DNA of 64,000 nucleotides from Roseovarius pacificus (lineage in GTDB: Bacteria; Pseudomonadota; Alphaproteobacteria; Rhodobacterales; Rhodobacteraceae), in contig NZ_FRBR01000003.1 of NCBI RefSeq assembly GCF_900142665.1, forward strand, positions 186,001-250,000, in the 5' to 3' direction. Every line of letters starts with the position of its first letter. Position 1 is the first letter of the stretch. Both the position numbers and the translations under genes were made by a program. The notes under the pieces are model-generated. The model was not told the DNA's origin, searched no databases, and saw only the letters and a program-made list of their open reading frames with translations. Positions 1 through 8,940 of the stretch are shown here, in pieces.

Positions 1-100
1 GGAATTTCGGCTTTTGCGAAAGACCGGTTCGGACAAAATGCACGAAAAACCCGCGCTTTATACGGCCACCGCCGGAACATCCCTGTGCCAGCGCCTCAAT

Positions 101-132
101 CTGGCTTTAAGCAAACCCACAAACTGGATATA
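101..132 (+). promoter_or_regulatory. Putative TauR operator upstream of tpa
   Basis: Two direct repeats with a CTGG core start at 101 (CTGGCTTTAA) and 124 (CTGGATATA), 23 bp apart, upstream of the aminotransferase gene. The same core and outer spacing occur before xsc and beside tauR in this window. From memory, the TauR operator of Rhodobacter capsulatus is a direct repeat resembling CTGGACYTAA. Assignment is by similarity and context only. Confidence 0.5.
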
Positions 133-194
133 TCAGCCACAGAGATTTCAAGGCTCTATCGAAGGCAGGAAATTGCGCGGGCCGTGGCCCGCAA

Positions 195-212
195 CCCGGC
201 CTTCGGGCCGGG
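195..212 (+). other. UUCG-tetraloop hairpin in the tpa leader
   Basis: A 7-bp G/C stem (CCCGGCC with GGCCGGG) closes on a TTCG loop and ends 22 nt before the tpa start codon, just ahead of its GGAG ribosome-binding site at 224-227. It is not followed by a T run, so a classical terminator is unlikely. It may stabilise the mRNA 5' end or affect translation. No specific function can be shown. Confidence 0.5.
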
Positions 213-234
213 CCTTAACGGATGGAGCACCCCA

Positions 235-1623
235 ATGATGGACGGCAACCTGCAAAACGACATCGAGAAAGTGGTCGAGGCCGACCGCGCCCATGTCTGG
301 CATCACCTGACCCAGCACAAACCCTTCGAAACCGGCGAGCCGCGCATCATCGTCGAAGGCCGCGGCATGCGCGTCTGGGACCAGCACGGCAAGGAGTTCC
401 TCGATGCCGTGTCCGGCGGGGTCTGGACGGTGAACGTGGGCTATGGCCGCGAACGCATCGCCAACGCCGTGCGCGACCAGCTGATCAAGCTGAACTATTT
501 CGCAGGCTCCGCCGGGTCGATCCCCGGCGCGCAGTTCTCGGAAAAACTGATTTCCAGGATGCCGGGCATGAGCCGTGTCTACTATACCAATTCCGGCTCT
601 GAGGCGAACGAGAAAGCCTTCAAGATGGTCCGCCAGATCGCGCACAAGCGCTATGGCGGCAAAAAGCACAAGATCCTCTACCGCGACCGCGATTATCACG
701 GCTCGACCATCGGGGCGATGTCCTGCGGCGGCCAGGATGAGCGCAACGTGCAATACGGCCCCTTCGCGGGCGGGTTCGTGCGGGTGCCGCACTGCATGGA
801 ATACCGCGCGCAATGGGACCTGACCGGCGAAGACTACGGCCAGCGCGCCGCCGACGCCATCGAAGAGGTGATCCTCGCCGAAGGCCCCGATACCGTCGGC
901 GCGCTCTGCCTCGAACCGGTCACCGCCGGCGGCGGCGTCATCACCCCGCCCGAGGGCTACTGGCCCCGCGTGCAGGAAATCTGCCGCAAATACGATATCC
1001 TGCTGCATATCGACGAGGTCGTCTGCGGCGTGGGCCGCACCGGCACCCACTGGTTCGGCTATCAGCATTACGGGATCGAACCCGATTTCGTGACCATGGC
1101 CAAGGGCGTGGCCAGCGGTTATGCCGCCATCGCCTGCTGCGTCACCAACGAGCGTGTGTTCGAGATGTTCAAGGAAGACATGACCGACCCGCTCGATTAC
1201 TTCCGCGATATCTCGACCTTCGGCGGCTGCACCGCCGGTCCCGCCGCGGCGCTGGAAAACGTGGCCATCATCGAAGAAGAGGGCCTGCTGGAAAACACCA
1301 CCGTGATGGGCGACTACATGCTCGACCAGCTGCGCGCCCTCCAGGACAAGCACAAGGTCATCGGCGATGTGCGCGGCAAGGGGCTGTTCCTCGGGGCCGA
1401 ACTGGTGTCGGACCGCACCAGCCGCGAGCCGGTGCCGGAAAAACAGGCGCAGGCCGTGGTGGCCGAATGCAACGCGGCGGGCGTGATCATCGGCGTGACC
1501 AACCGCTCGGTGCCGGGGTTCAACAATACCCTGTGCTACTCGCCCGCGCTGATCTCCACCAGGGACGATATCGACCAGATCGTCGCGGCGACGGACACGG
1601 CCCTGACCAGGGTGTTCGGCTGA
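235..1623 (+). CDS. tpa: Taurine--pyruvate aminotransferase (class III, PLP)
   Basis: This is a 462-residue class III (omega) aminotransferase. The N-terminal motif DRAHVWHHLTQHK is characteristic of Tpa, which transfers the amino group of taurine to pyruvate and yields sulfoacetaldehyde and alanine in the cytoplasm. Other fold signatures are YYTNSGSEANE (phosphate site), IDEVVCGVGRTG (the Asp contacting the PLP ring) and the lysine in VTMAKGVASG (Schiff base). I chose ATG 235, with GGAG at 224-227, over the in-frame ATG at 238 and the longer open frame from 85, which lacks a ribosome-binding site and family similarity. The partner genes tauR, xsc and soeABC lie about 36 kb away, and a putative TauR operator precedes this gene. 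Another class III aminotransferase specificity (for example hypotaurine or beta-alanine) cannot be fully excluded. Confidence 0.85.
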   Translation: MMDGNLQNDIEKVVEADRAHVWHHLTQHKPFETGEPRIIVEGRGMRVWDQHGKEFLDAVSGGVWTVNVGYGRERIANAVRDQLIKLNYFAGSAGSIPGAQFSEKLISRMPGMSRVYYTNSGSEANEKAFKMVRQIAHKRYGGKKHKILYRDRDYHGSTIGAMSCGGQDERNVQYGPFAGGFVRVPHCMEYRAQWDLTGEDYGQRAADAIEEVILAEGPDTVGALCLEPVTAGGGVITPPEGYWPRVQEICRKYDILLHIDEVVCGVGRTGTHWFGYQHYGIEPDFVTMAKGVASGYAAIACCVTNERVFEMFKEDMTDPLDYFRDISTFGGCTAGPAAALENVAIIEEEGLLENTTVMGDYMLDQLRALQDKHKVIGDVRGKGLFLGAELVSDRTSREPVPEKQAQAVVAECNAAGVIIGVTNRSVPGFNNTLCYSPALISTRDDIDQIVAATDTALTRVFG

Positions 1624-1652
1624 CACGCCGCACACCCATCCTTTCCCCTCCT

Positions 1653-1682
1653 GCCCGGCGCCGTCGCGTGCCGGGCTTTTTT
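1653..1682 (+). terminator. Rho-independent terminator of tpa
   Basis: GCCCGGC (1653-1659) pairs with GCCGGGC (1670-1676), followed by six T residues (1677-1682). It sits just after the tpa stop codon and just before the 3' end of the convergent truA gene. Confidence 0.85.
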
Positions 1683-1690
1683 ATGCGGCT

Positions 1691-2461
1691 TTATGCGGTA
1701 AACGGATCGTCCGGGTATCCCACCCCGGCCAGGTACAACCCCTGCGGCGGGCAGACCGGGCCACAGGCCGCACGATCCCGCGCCTCAAGCGCATGTTTCA
1801 CGTCCTCGGGCGCCCAGGCCCCCGCCCCCACGCGCTCCAGCGTGCCGACGAAACTGCGCACCTGGTTGTGCAGGAAGGACCGCGCACGCAGCCGAAACTG
1901 CACCTCCGGCCCGCTGACGCCCTCGACCCGTGCAATCTCCAGCGCGTCCAGCGTCTTGACCGGGCTTCGCGCCTGACAGATCGACGACCGGAAGGTGGTG
2001 AAATCGTGATTGCCCAGCAGATGCGCCGCCCCCGCGCGCATCGCCTCGATGTCCAGATCCTGCGGCACCTGCCAGACCAGCCCCTTTTCCAGCGTCGCAG
2101 GCGCGCGCCGCATCAGCAGCCGGAACAGATACCGCCGCTCCACGGCGGAAAACCGGGCGTGCCAGTCGTCATCGACCCGCGCACAGCCGACAATCGCCAC
2201 CGGATCGGGCTTCAGATGATAATTCAGCGCCTCCGACAGCCGGTACGGCGCCCATTCCCTCTCCATGTCGCAATGCGCCACCTGCGCCAGCCCGTGCACC
2301 CCCGCATCCGTGCGCCCGGCGGCGGCAATGGTGTGCGGCCCCGGCTCCAGCCGGCCCAGCGCCGCCTCGATCGCCCCCTGAACCGAAGGCTGATCGGCCT
2401 GCCGTTGCCACCCGGCAAACGGCGCACCGTGATATTCCACTTTCAACGCGTATCTGGGCAT
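1691..2461 (-). CDS. truA: tRNA pseudouridine(38-40) synthase TruA
   Basis: TruA converts uridines 38-40 in the anticodon arm of tRNAs to pseudouridine. The 256-residue product has the family layout: an N-terminal [12 protein letters not shown] strand with GWQRQ, the catalytic aspartate in [15 protein letters not shown] (about residue 50), and the C-terminal [17 protein letters not shown] segment that binds tRNA. I prefer ATG at 2461; the open frame reaches a TTG nine bases further upstream. The gene is convergent with tpa and divergent from ycjX, and appears monocistronic. Confidence 0.95.
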   Translation of the reverse strand: MPRYALKVEYHGAPFAGWQRQADQPSVQGAIEAALGRLEPGPHTIAAAGRTDAGVHGLAQVAHCDMEREWAPYRLSEALNYHLKPDPVAIVGCARVDDDWHARFSAVERRYLFRLLMRRAPATLEKGLVWQVPQDLDIEAMRAGAAHLLGNHDFTTFRSSICQARSPVKTLDALEIARVEGVSGPEVQFRLRARSFLHNQVRSFVGTLERVGAGAWAPEDVKHALEARDRAACGPVCPPQGLYLAGVGYPDDPFTA

Positions 2462-2571
2462 GTCCGCCAAATACCCCGCCCCCCGCCGGGGAACAATCCC
2501 CCAAACCTCCCCTCTGGCAACCGGGCCGGGCCATGGCTATCTTGGCGGTCATACAGGCAAGGGGGCCGCAG

Positions 2572-3987
2572 TTGATCATCACCGATATTGCCGATGGCCT
2601 GACCCGCAGGGTCGAAAACGTCACCGACACCCTGTCGGAAACCCTGTTCGAGCCGGTGATCCGCCTCGGCGTCACCGGCCTGTCACGCGCGGGCAAGACC
2701 GTGTTCATCACCTCGCTGGTCGCCAACCTGATGGACCGGGGCCGCATGCCCGGCCTTCTGGCCGCCTCCGAGGGCCGGATCAGCGCCGCCTTCCTGCAAC
2801 CCCAACCCGACGATACCGTGCCGCGTTTCGATTATGAAACCCACCTCGCCGCTCTCACCGCGCCCGATCCGCGCTGGCCCGACAGCACGCGCGCCGTGTC
2901 GGAACTGCGCCTGTCGCTGCGGGTGCGGCCCAGCGGGTTGCTGGCCGGCCTGTCGGGGCCGCGCACCGTGCATCTGGATATCGTCGATTATCCCGGCGAA
3001 TGGCTGCTCGATCTCGCCCTGCTCGACAAATCCTATACCGACTGGTCAGCCGAGGTTCTGAGCCGCATCGCGAACCGCCCGCAGGCCGCCGCCTATCTGG
3101 AACAGGCGCGATCCACCGATACCGCCGCCCGGCTCGACGAACCCGTGGCGCAATCGCTGGCCAAAGGCTTTACCGCCTGCCTGCATGCCGCCCGCGACGC
3201 GGGATTTTACGACTGCACACCGGGGCGCTTCCTGCTGCCGGGCGACATGGCCGGATCGCCCGCACTGACCTTTGCACCCCTCGCCCCGCCCGACAGCCCG
3301 CCGCGCAAATCGCTATGGCGGGAAATGGAACGCCGGTTCGAGGCCTACAAGGCGCAGATCGTCAAACCCTTCTTCCGCGATCATTTCGCCCGGATCGACC
3401 GCCAGATCGTGCTGGTCGATGCGCTCGGCGCGATCCATGGCGGGCCGCAGGCGGTCGAGGACATGCGCCGCGCCATGGCCGATATCCTGTCGGCCTTCCG
3501 TCCGGGGCGCAACGCCTTCCTGAGCCGCCTGCTGATGGGCCGCCGGGTGGAAAAGATCCTGTTCGCCGCCACCAAGGCCGATCACCTGCACCACACCCAA
3601 CATGCCCGCCTGACCGCGATCATGGCGGCGCTGACCCGCGAGGCGCGCGACCGCGCCGATTTCGCCGGGGCAGAAACCCAGTCGATGACTCTCGCCGCCC
3701 TGCGCGCCACGGTCGAGGAAACCGTCCGGCACAACGGCCGGACCCTCGATTGCGTGCGCGGGCGTCTTCTGGAGACCGGCAAACAGGCGGCCTTCTATCC
3801 CGGCGACCTGCCCGAAGACCCCGCCCGCCTGCTGACCCCGGCGCGCGACGGGGCCGACAAATGGCTCGATGCCGACTATCAGGTGATGAACTTCGCCCCC
3901 GCCCGCCTGACGCTCAGACCCGGCGAGGGACCGCCGCATATCCGGCTGGACCGCGCCGCGCAGTTCCTGATCGGGGACAGGCTATGA
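2572..3987 (+). CDS. ycjX: YcjX family P-loop GTPase-like protein (DUF463)
   Basis: About 471 residues of the YcjX/DUF463 family, a stress-associated nucleotide-binding protein whose exact role is unknown. A P-loop (GLSRAGKTVF) lies near residue 35, LDIVDYPGEWLLDL resembles the DxxG region of GTPases, and AATKADHLHH resembles a (N/T)KxD base-recognition motif. I favour the TTG start at 2572, because AAGGGGG lies a few bases upstream and family members begin with a short 'ISDIADG...' segment. An in-frame ATG at 2533 would add 13 residues. The stop overlaps the next start by four bases (ATGA), so it is co-transcribed with the acetyltransferase and ycjF. Confidence 0.85.
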   Translation: MIITDIADGLTRRVENVTDTLSETLFEPVIRLGVTGLSRAGKTVFITSLVANLMDRGRMPGLLAASEGRISAAFLQPQPDDTVPRFDYETHLAALTAPDPRWPDSTRAVSELRLSLRVRPSGLLAGLSGPRTVHLDIVDYPGEWLLDLALLDKSYTDWSAEVLSRIANRPQAAAYLEQARSTDTAARLDEPVAQSLAKGFTACLHAARDAGFYDCTPGRFLLPGDMAGSPALTFAPLAPPDSPPRKSLWREMERRFEAYKAQIVKPFFRDHFARIDRQIVLVDALGAIHGGPQAVEDMRRAMADILSAFRPGRNAFLSRLLMGRRVEKILFAATKADHLHHTQHARLTAIMAALTREARDRADFAGAETQSMTLAALRATVEETVRHNGRTLDCVRGRLLETGKQAAFYPGDLPEDPARLLTPARDGADKWLDADYQVMNFAPARLTLRPGEGPPHIRLDRAAQFLIGDRL

Positions 3988-4433
3988 CCGTGACGCGCGC
4001 CCATATCGGCCATGCGCCGCATCTTCTGGCGATCCTCTGGGCCTTCACCCGCCATACGTCATGGCTGCCGCAGGTGCGCTCGCGGCTCACCGACCTCCGG
4101 GTCATGCTCAAGGTGATCCGCCGGGGCTGGGTGCAGGTGGTGCATGACGCGCAGGGCCCCGCCGGGTTCATCGCCCGCGACGGGGAGCGTATCCATGCGC
4201 TCTATGTCCACCCCCGCGCCCGCGGGCGCGGCGTTGGCCGCCTCTTGCTCGACGACGCCAAAACCTGCGCCGACCGGCTGGACCTGTGGGTGCTTCAGGC
4301 CAACGGCCCGGCGCGGGGATTCTATGCGCGCCACGGGTTTGCCGAGGCCACCCGCACCAACGGTGCGGGCAACGATGAAAACCTGCCCGACATTCGCATG
4401 GTGTGGCAGGCAACGCACGGGGAACAACCATGA
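3984..4433 (+). CDS. GNAT family N-acetyltransferase
   Basis: A 149-residue single-domain GNAT acetyltransferase. The acetyl-CoA binding motif A is seen as VHPRARGRGVGRLLLDDA (about residues 74-91), and the C-terminal ANGPARGFYARHGF matches motif B. The substrate is unknown. The gene is wedged between ycjX and ycjF with ATGA overlaps on both sides, which suggests translational coupling and a role linked to the same unit, for example protein or small-molecule acetylation under stress. That link is inference from position only. Confidence 0.85.
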   Translation: MTVTRAHIGHAPHLLAILWAFTRHTSWLPQVRSRLTDLRVMLKVIRRGWVQVVHDAQGPAGFIARDGERIHALYVHPRARGRGVGRLLLDDAKTCADRLDLWVLQANGPARGFYARHGFAEATRTNGAGNDENLPDIRMVWQATHGEQP

Positions 4434-5428
4434 CCAGGGGCCCGATCCTGATTGACCTCGAAGACGACGCAGAGGCGCCCACGCCCGATACCGCGCCGCC
4501 GGTACCCGACCCCGATACGCCGCCCCGTCCCGAAGGGCGCGCGATGCAAACCGTGGCCACGCTGGCCGCGCGCAAACCCTCGCGGCTGGCGCGGCTGTTC
4601 TGGGGGCTGCTGGTGGCGATCCTCGGTGCGGTCATCTCGGTCGCGGCATGGGATTTCGTCAACGGGCTGATCGCCCGCGCGCCGCTTCTGGGCTACGGCG
4701 TCACCGGCCTGATCGCCGCCTTCGTGCTGGTGCTTCTGGTCATCGCCCTGCGCGAACTGGCGGCGTTTTCCCGGCTGGCGCGTATCGACCGCCTGCAATC
4801 GCGGGCCGAGGCCGCACTGTCCGGCGACAGCCTGATAGAGGCCCGCGCCGTCATGGCCGACCTCACCGCGCTTTATGCAGGGCGCGAGGACACACGCTGG
4901 GGCCGCGACCGCCTGTCCGATCTCAGCGCCGATCAGTTCGACGCCGCCTCGCTTCTGGGGCTGGCCGAAACCGAATTGCTGGCCCCCCTCGATCGGGTCG
5001 CCACACAGGAAATCGAGGCCGCCGCCCGTCAGGTCGCCACCGTGACCGCCGTGGTGCCGCTGGCGCTGGCCGATGTGGTGGCGGCGCTGACATCGAACCT
5101 GCGGATGATCCGCCGCATCGCGGAAATCTACGGCGGGCGCTCCGGCACATTGGGCAGCTGGCGGCTGGCCCGCGCGGTGATGACCCATCTCGTCGCCACC
5201 GGGGCCGTGGCCGTGGGCGACGACCTGATCGGCTCGGTCGCGGGCGGCGGGGTGCTGTCGAAAATCTCGCGCCGCTTCGGCGAAGGCGTGGTCAACGGCG
5301 CCCTGACCGCCCGCGTCGGCGTCGCCGCGATCGAGGTCTGCCGCCCCCTGCCCTTCACCCGGTCGCGCCGCCCCTCGGTGACCGGGCTGGTCAAACGCGC
5401 GTTGACGGGGCTGTTCGGCTCACGCTAG
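4430..5428 (+). CDS. ycjF: YcjF family inner-membrane protein (TIGR01620/DUF697)
   Basis: A 332-residue membrane protein. An acidic, proline-rich cytoplasmic N-terminus (about residues 1-50) is followed by two transmembrane segments (about 60-105), then a helical soluble part and a DUF697-like C-terminal region rich in Gly, Ala and Val (VTAVVPLALADVVAALTSNL and following). YcjF normally neighbours YcjX, as here with a GNAT gene between them. Start ATG 4430 overlaps the previous stop (ATGA). The molecular function of the family is not established. Confidence 0.85.
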   Translation: MTRGPILIDLEDDAEAPTPDTAPPVPDPDTPPRPEGRAMQTVATLAARKPSRLARLFWGLLVAILGAVISVAAWDFVNGLIARAPLLGYGVTGLIAAFVLVLLVIALRELAAFSRLARIDRLQSRAEAALSGDSLIEARAVMADLTALYAGREDTRWGRDRLSDLSADQFDAASLLGLAETELLAPLDRVATQEIEAAARQVATVTAVVPLALADVVAALTSNLRMIRRIAEIYGGRSGTLGSWRLARAVMTHLVATGAVAVGDDLIGSVAGGGVLSKISRRFGEGVVNGALTARVGVAAIEVCRPLPFTRSRRPSVTGLVKRALTGLFGSR

Positions 5429-5465
5429 GGCTGCACAACGTATTTTCGTTTCAAGGAATTGGCGT

Positions 5466-8207
5466 ATGGAGATTCTGGGCGTTCTGAGTGCGATCTTCGG
5501 TCTTCTGATCGTGATCGGCGTTCCCTACCTGCTGATCTCGCATTCGGGGCTGAAACGCCGGGTCAGGGCGCTCGAACTGCGCGCCGAGGCCCTCTCCGCC
5601 GCCCTGAACGCCAACCGGCAGGACACGCCCGACAGCCAAAGCGCCCCACGCCCTGCCGCCCCCGCTCCTGCCAAAGCCGAAGCCCCGGACAACACCCCGG
5701 CGGAAATCAGCGCCACTCCTGCCAGTCCCCCCTCCCCAAAACCGACCCCCGATCCCGAGCCGCGCGCCTACGTGTTCCGACAGGACAGGCTGCAAGCGCT
5801 CGGTCGCTGGCTCGGCGGCAACTGGCCGCTGGCGCTGGCCGGGCTGTCGCTGGCGTTGGCGGGCGTCTTCATGGTGCAATACGGCGTGGAAAACGGGCTG
5901 CTCACGCCTGTCTGGCGCGTCATCGGCGCGCTCACCCTTGGCGCGGCCCTGATCGCCGGGGGCGAGGTGATCCGCCGCCGCCACGGCGACGACACCGATA
6001 CGCCCACCGGCTTCCTGCCCTCGACCCTCTCCGCCGCCGGGCTGGTCTCGCTCTTCGCGGGCATCCTCGCCGCGCGCGGGCTCTACGGGCTGATCGGCCC
6101 GACACCGGCGCTGGCCGGGCTGGTGGCGGTGGCCGCGCTGGCCATCGTGCTGGGCTGGTTCCACGGCCCGCTTCTGGCGGCGGGCGGGATCATCGGCGCC
6201 ACCGCCGCGCCCTTCCTCGTGGGCGGATCGTCGGATGCGCCGTGGCTGTTCTACTATTACTTCGCCCTGATCGCCGCCGCCGGGCTGGCGGTGGATACGG
6301 TCAAGCGTTGGGCCTGGGTCTCGGCGCTGGTGCTGATCGCCACCACGGGGGCGTCATGGCTGATCTTCTCGATGGGCGCGGGCGGGCTGCACTTCCTGAT
6401 CGGCCTGCTGATCGTCACGGCGCTGACCCTGATCGTCCCGAACCGCAGCCTGACCCCCACACATGACGGCACATCGCTCCTGGGCGCGGCCCTGGGCCGC
6501 CACCCGCTGCCGGATTTCCCCACGCGGCTGGCCATCGGCATGATCCCCGCGGCCGCCATCGGCGGCGTCCTCACGATGCAAGAGGCCAATACCCTCACCG
6601 GCGTCTGGCAGGCGGTGGCGATGCTGGCGCTGATGCTGGGTGCCGCGCTGATCTGGCTGCGCAACGCCCCGGCGCTGGCCGATCTCACGCTGGCCCCGGC
6701 GCTGGCCCTGCTGGCGGGAATCGTCCTGCAAGCCGCCTATCCGTCCGGCCCGCTCCACGCCGCTTTTGCCGCCGCGCCCGAGGCCCCGCCGGAAACGCCC
6801 CTGCCGCTGAGCGTTTCGATCCTGCTGGCCATCGCCGCCGCCGGATCGGCACTGGCCTTCTGGCGGATGAAACGCGCCGCTGAGGCCGATACCGGGCCGA
6901 CCCCGGCCATCCTCTGGGCCATCGGCGCGGCCTGCTTTGCCGCAACGGCCACGCTGCTGCTGGACTTCACATGGCACCCCGCCAGCGTTCTGGGCTCATA
7001 CGGCTGGGCGCTGCACGCCCTCGCCGTCGCCGCCCTGATGACCCTGCTGGCCGAACGCACCGCCGCCACCCCCGACAAGGCCGAACGCCGCCTGCGCACC
7101 GCCCTGTTCGCCGTATCGGCCCTGACCATGATCGCGCTGGCGCTGTTCCTTCTGCTGTCGCAAACCGCGCTGACGCTGGCCTTGTCGGTGATGGTGCTGG
7201 GGGTCGCGCTGATCGACCGGCGCTATGACCTGCCGCTTCTGGGCTGGTTCATTCAGCTCGGGGTGATCGTGATCGGCTATCGCCTGATCGTCGATCCCGG
7301 CGTGATCCATGGCATCGAAGCGACCTTCCCCGAGGCAATGCTGGCCTATGGCGGCCCGCTCGCCCTGTTGGCCGCAGGCTGGAAGATGCTCGATCACCGC
7401 GCGGGCCAGCCCGTGCGCATCGTGGTCGAAAGCGGGATATGGACCCTTTCGGCGGTTTTCGCCTGCGTCCTGCTGTTCCAGATCATGGGCGAGAACGACA
7501 TGGGCTCGCACTGGGGCATGGGCCTGCTGGCAACCGTCTGGTTCGCCTCGGCGGCCAACCAGCTCTATCGCCTGCGCATGGGCGGACGGCTGTTCAAGGT
7601 GGTCCGCCTTGTGCTGGCCGCTCTCTTTGCCCTTGCCGGTCTGGGGGCGGCCGCCCTCCAGGCAACCCTGCTCAACCCGCTGTTCAAGGGGCTGTTCGGA
7701 TCAGTCGAACGGGTGCAGGGCCCGCCGGTCCTCGACAGCCTTGCCGTGGCCTACCTGCCGCTGGCGGCGGTGTTCGCCGTGGCGGCATGGCGGCTGGACA
7801 CCCTGCCGCGCCTCATGCGCCGCCTGCTGGCGGTGATCTCGGCGGGATACGCGGCCTGTTACATCGCACTGGAAATCCGCCGCCTCTGGCGTGGGCCGGT
7901 CCTGTCGGTGCCCGACGTCACCCAACCCGAGCTTTACAGCTATACCGTGGCCATGATGATCGCCGCGCTCGGGGCCTTGCTGGTGGCGTTCTGGCGGCGC
8001 TCCACCCTGCTGCGGCGGGTGGCCATGGCGGGCGTGGCCCTGACCGTGGCCAAGGTGTTCCTGATCGACATGGCCGGGCTCAGCGGTCTGATCCGCGTCG
8101 CCTCATTCCTCGGACTGGGGTTGGCGCTGGCCGGTCTGGCGTGGCTCGACAGGATGATGTCGGCGCAATGGGGCGACGCGCCGCGCACGGATGACTCCCC
8201 CGGCTAA
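5466..8207 (+). CDS. DUF2339 domain-containing polytopic membrane protein
   Basis: A 913-residue, very hydrophobic protein. It has one N-terminal membrane segment (MEILGVLSAIFGLLIVIGVP), a coiled, then Ala/Pro-rich cytoplasmic stretch (about residues 30-100), and then some two dozen membrane helices to the C-terminus. This is the layout of DUF2339, predicted membrane proteins of unknown function. The motif WLGGNWPLALAGLSLALAGV at the start of the helical block is typical. It follows ycjF by 37 bases on the same strand and may share its transcript. An inverted repeat at 8234-8259 closes the unit. Confidence 0.85.
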   Translation: MEILGVLSAIFGLLIVIGVPYLLISHSGLKRRVRALELRAEALSAALNANRQDTPDSQSAPRPAAPAPAKAEAPDNTPAEISATPASPPSPKPTPDPEPRAYVFRQDRLQALGRWLGGNWPLALAGLSLALAGVFMVQYGVENGLLTPVWRVIGALTLGAALIAGGEVIRRRHGDDTDTPTGFLPSTLSAAGLVSLFAGILAARGLYGLIGPTPALAGLVAVAALAIVLGWFHGPLLAAGGIIGATAAPFLVGGSSDAPWLFYYYFALIAAAGLAVDTVKRWAWVSALVLIATTGASWLIFSMGAGGLHFLIGLLIVTALTLIVPNRSLTPTHDGTSLLGAALGRHPLPDFPTRLAIGMIPAAAIGGVLTMQEANTLTGVWQAVAMLALMLGAALIWLRNAPALADLTLAPALALLAGIVLQAAYPSGPLHAAFAAAPEAPPETPLPLSVSILLAIAAAGSALAFWRMKRAAEADTGPTPAILWAIGAACFAATATLLLDFTWHPASVLGSYGWALHALAVAALMTLLAERTAATPDKAERRLRTALFAVSALTMIALALFLLLSQTALTLALSVMVLGVALIDRRYDLPLLGWFIQLGVIVIGYRLIVDPGVIHGIEATFPEAMLAYGGPLALLAAGWKMLDHRAGQPVRIVVESGIWTLSAVFACVLLFQIMGENDMGSHWGMGLLATVWFASAANQLYRLRMGGRLFKVVRLVLAALFALAGLGAAALQATLLNPLFKGLFGSVERVQGPPVLDSLAVAYLPLAAVFAVAAWRLDTLPRLMRRLLAVISAGYAACYIALEIRRLWRGPVLSVPDVTQPELYSYTVAMMIAALGALLVAFWRRSTLLRRVAMAGVALTVAKVFLIDMAGLSGLIRVASFLGLGLALAGLAWLDRMMSAQWGDAPRTDDSPG

Positions 8208-8233
8208 AGGCCACCCGGGCCCATTCTTGCTTG

Positions 8234-8259
8234 CGCGATCCCCGTATAAAGGGATCGCG
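8234..8259. terminator. Inverted repeat between convergent genes
   Basis: CGCGATCCC (8234-8242) and GGGATCGCG (8251-8259) form a perfect 9-bp stem with an 8-nt loop, between the DUF2339 gene and the convergent small membrane protein gene. There is no T run, so it may be a bidirectional, weak or Rho-assisted terminator. Confidence 0.55.
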
Positions 8260-8315
8260 ACCGGGCGTGCCGGGGCGAAGCGGCGTTCAGGTCTGTACGG
8301 TGACGTATACCGTTG

Positions 8316-8594
8316 TCACTCCTGCGTCGCTTGTGACGTGCCGCTTTCCGGTGCCGTCGTGACCACACCGCTGGTGTCAGTCGTGGCAGTTCCGCTCTGG
8401 CCGCTATTTACATCGTCCGAGCCGCCACCGAGGCTCGCCAGAAGGATGAGCCCGCCAAGCAACGCAACAATGACAAGCAGCGCGGTCAGCGATCCGCTTG
8501 TGGATGCCATTCCGCCAGGTTCTCCGGGGGTATAGATATCCCGGGACGGTCTGGGACTCATATGGTCATGTGGGTGGTCATGTGGGATTTGCAT
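8316..8594 (-). CDS. Small His-rich N-terminus, single-span membrane protein, function unknown
   Basis: A 92-residue protein I do not recognise. The N-terminus MQIPHDHPHDHMSPRP is rich in His and Asp and could bind metal. Residues about 35-58 form one clear membrane helix (LTALLVIVALLGGLILLASL), followed by a Gly/Ser/Thr-rich tail of about 35 residues. I chose ATG 8594 because GAGAGAGGAG lies directly upstream on the minus strand; an upstream GTG would add six residues. About 345 bases without a gene separate it from the globin gene upstream. The start, helix and codon use look like a real gene, but no function can be assigned. Confidence 0.7.
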   Translation of the reverse strand: MQIPHDHPHDHMSPRPSRDIYTPGEPGGMASTSGSLTALLVIVALLGGLILLASLGGGSDDVNSGQSGTATTDTSGVVTTAPESGTSQATQE

Positions 8595-8940
8595 GGTTTT
8601 CTCCTCTCTCACATTACCCCCTGACTCTAAGTCATATCCGGTTCCCCCGGCAGACCGCGGCTGGCCGCTGGCCGACTCCGGCGAATCTCGGCTTTTTCGG
8701 CTTTCCCGCTCCGGCGGAAAGAAGCCATGTCAAATGCCGCGACGGAACTCGGCCAAATTCCGCCCCCGCGAATACGGGAATTGAGACACAAAGCGCCGAT
8801 CCCATGACATGTCTGGAAATCCTTTGCCTCACGTATCAGCGCCATGGCGCGCGATTTGCGTACATGATGCAGTCACATCCGGGCCAAAGCCCCGAGTTTC
8901 GTACAAAACCCGCGTACACATCGTACGTTTCGTACAAAAC
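8595..8940. other. Gene-free stretch between small membrane protein and globin genes
   Basis: About 345 bases without a convincing reading frame. It must hold the minus-strand promoter of the small membrane protein gene. It has G/C-rich imperfect repeats around 8660-8720 and, at its right end, most of a repeated 49-bp element with four GTAC cores (8894-8942), plus an extra GTAC at 8860-8863. Short frames here (for example on the minus strand at 8632-8832) lack a ribosome-binding site and recognisable composition. Confidence 0.5.

Noticed and set aside
148-1635. 495-residue open frame on the minus strand opposite tpa
   Set aside because: It is a shadow of the aminotransferase gene. High G+C removes stops, the product is His/Ala/Asp-rich low-complexity sequence, and no family is recognisable.
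8627-8845. Short frames between the small membrane protein and globin genes
   Set aside because: Arg/Pro/Gly-rich out-of-frame sequence without start signals; the stretch is better read as regulatory.
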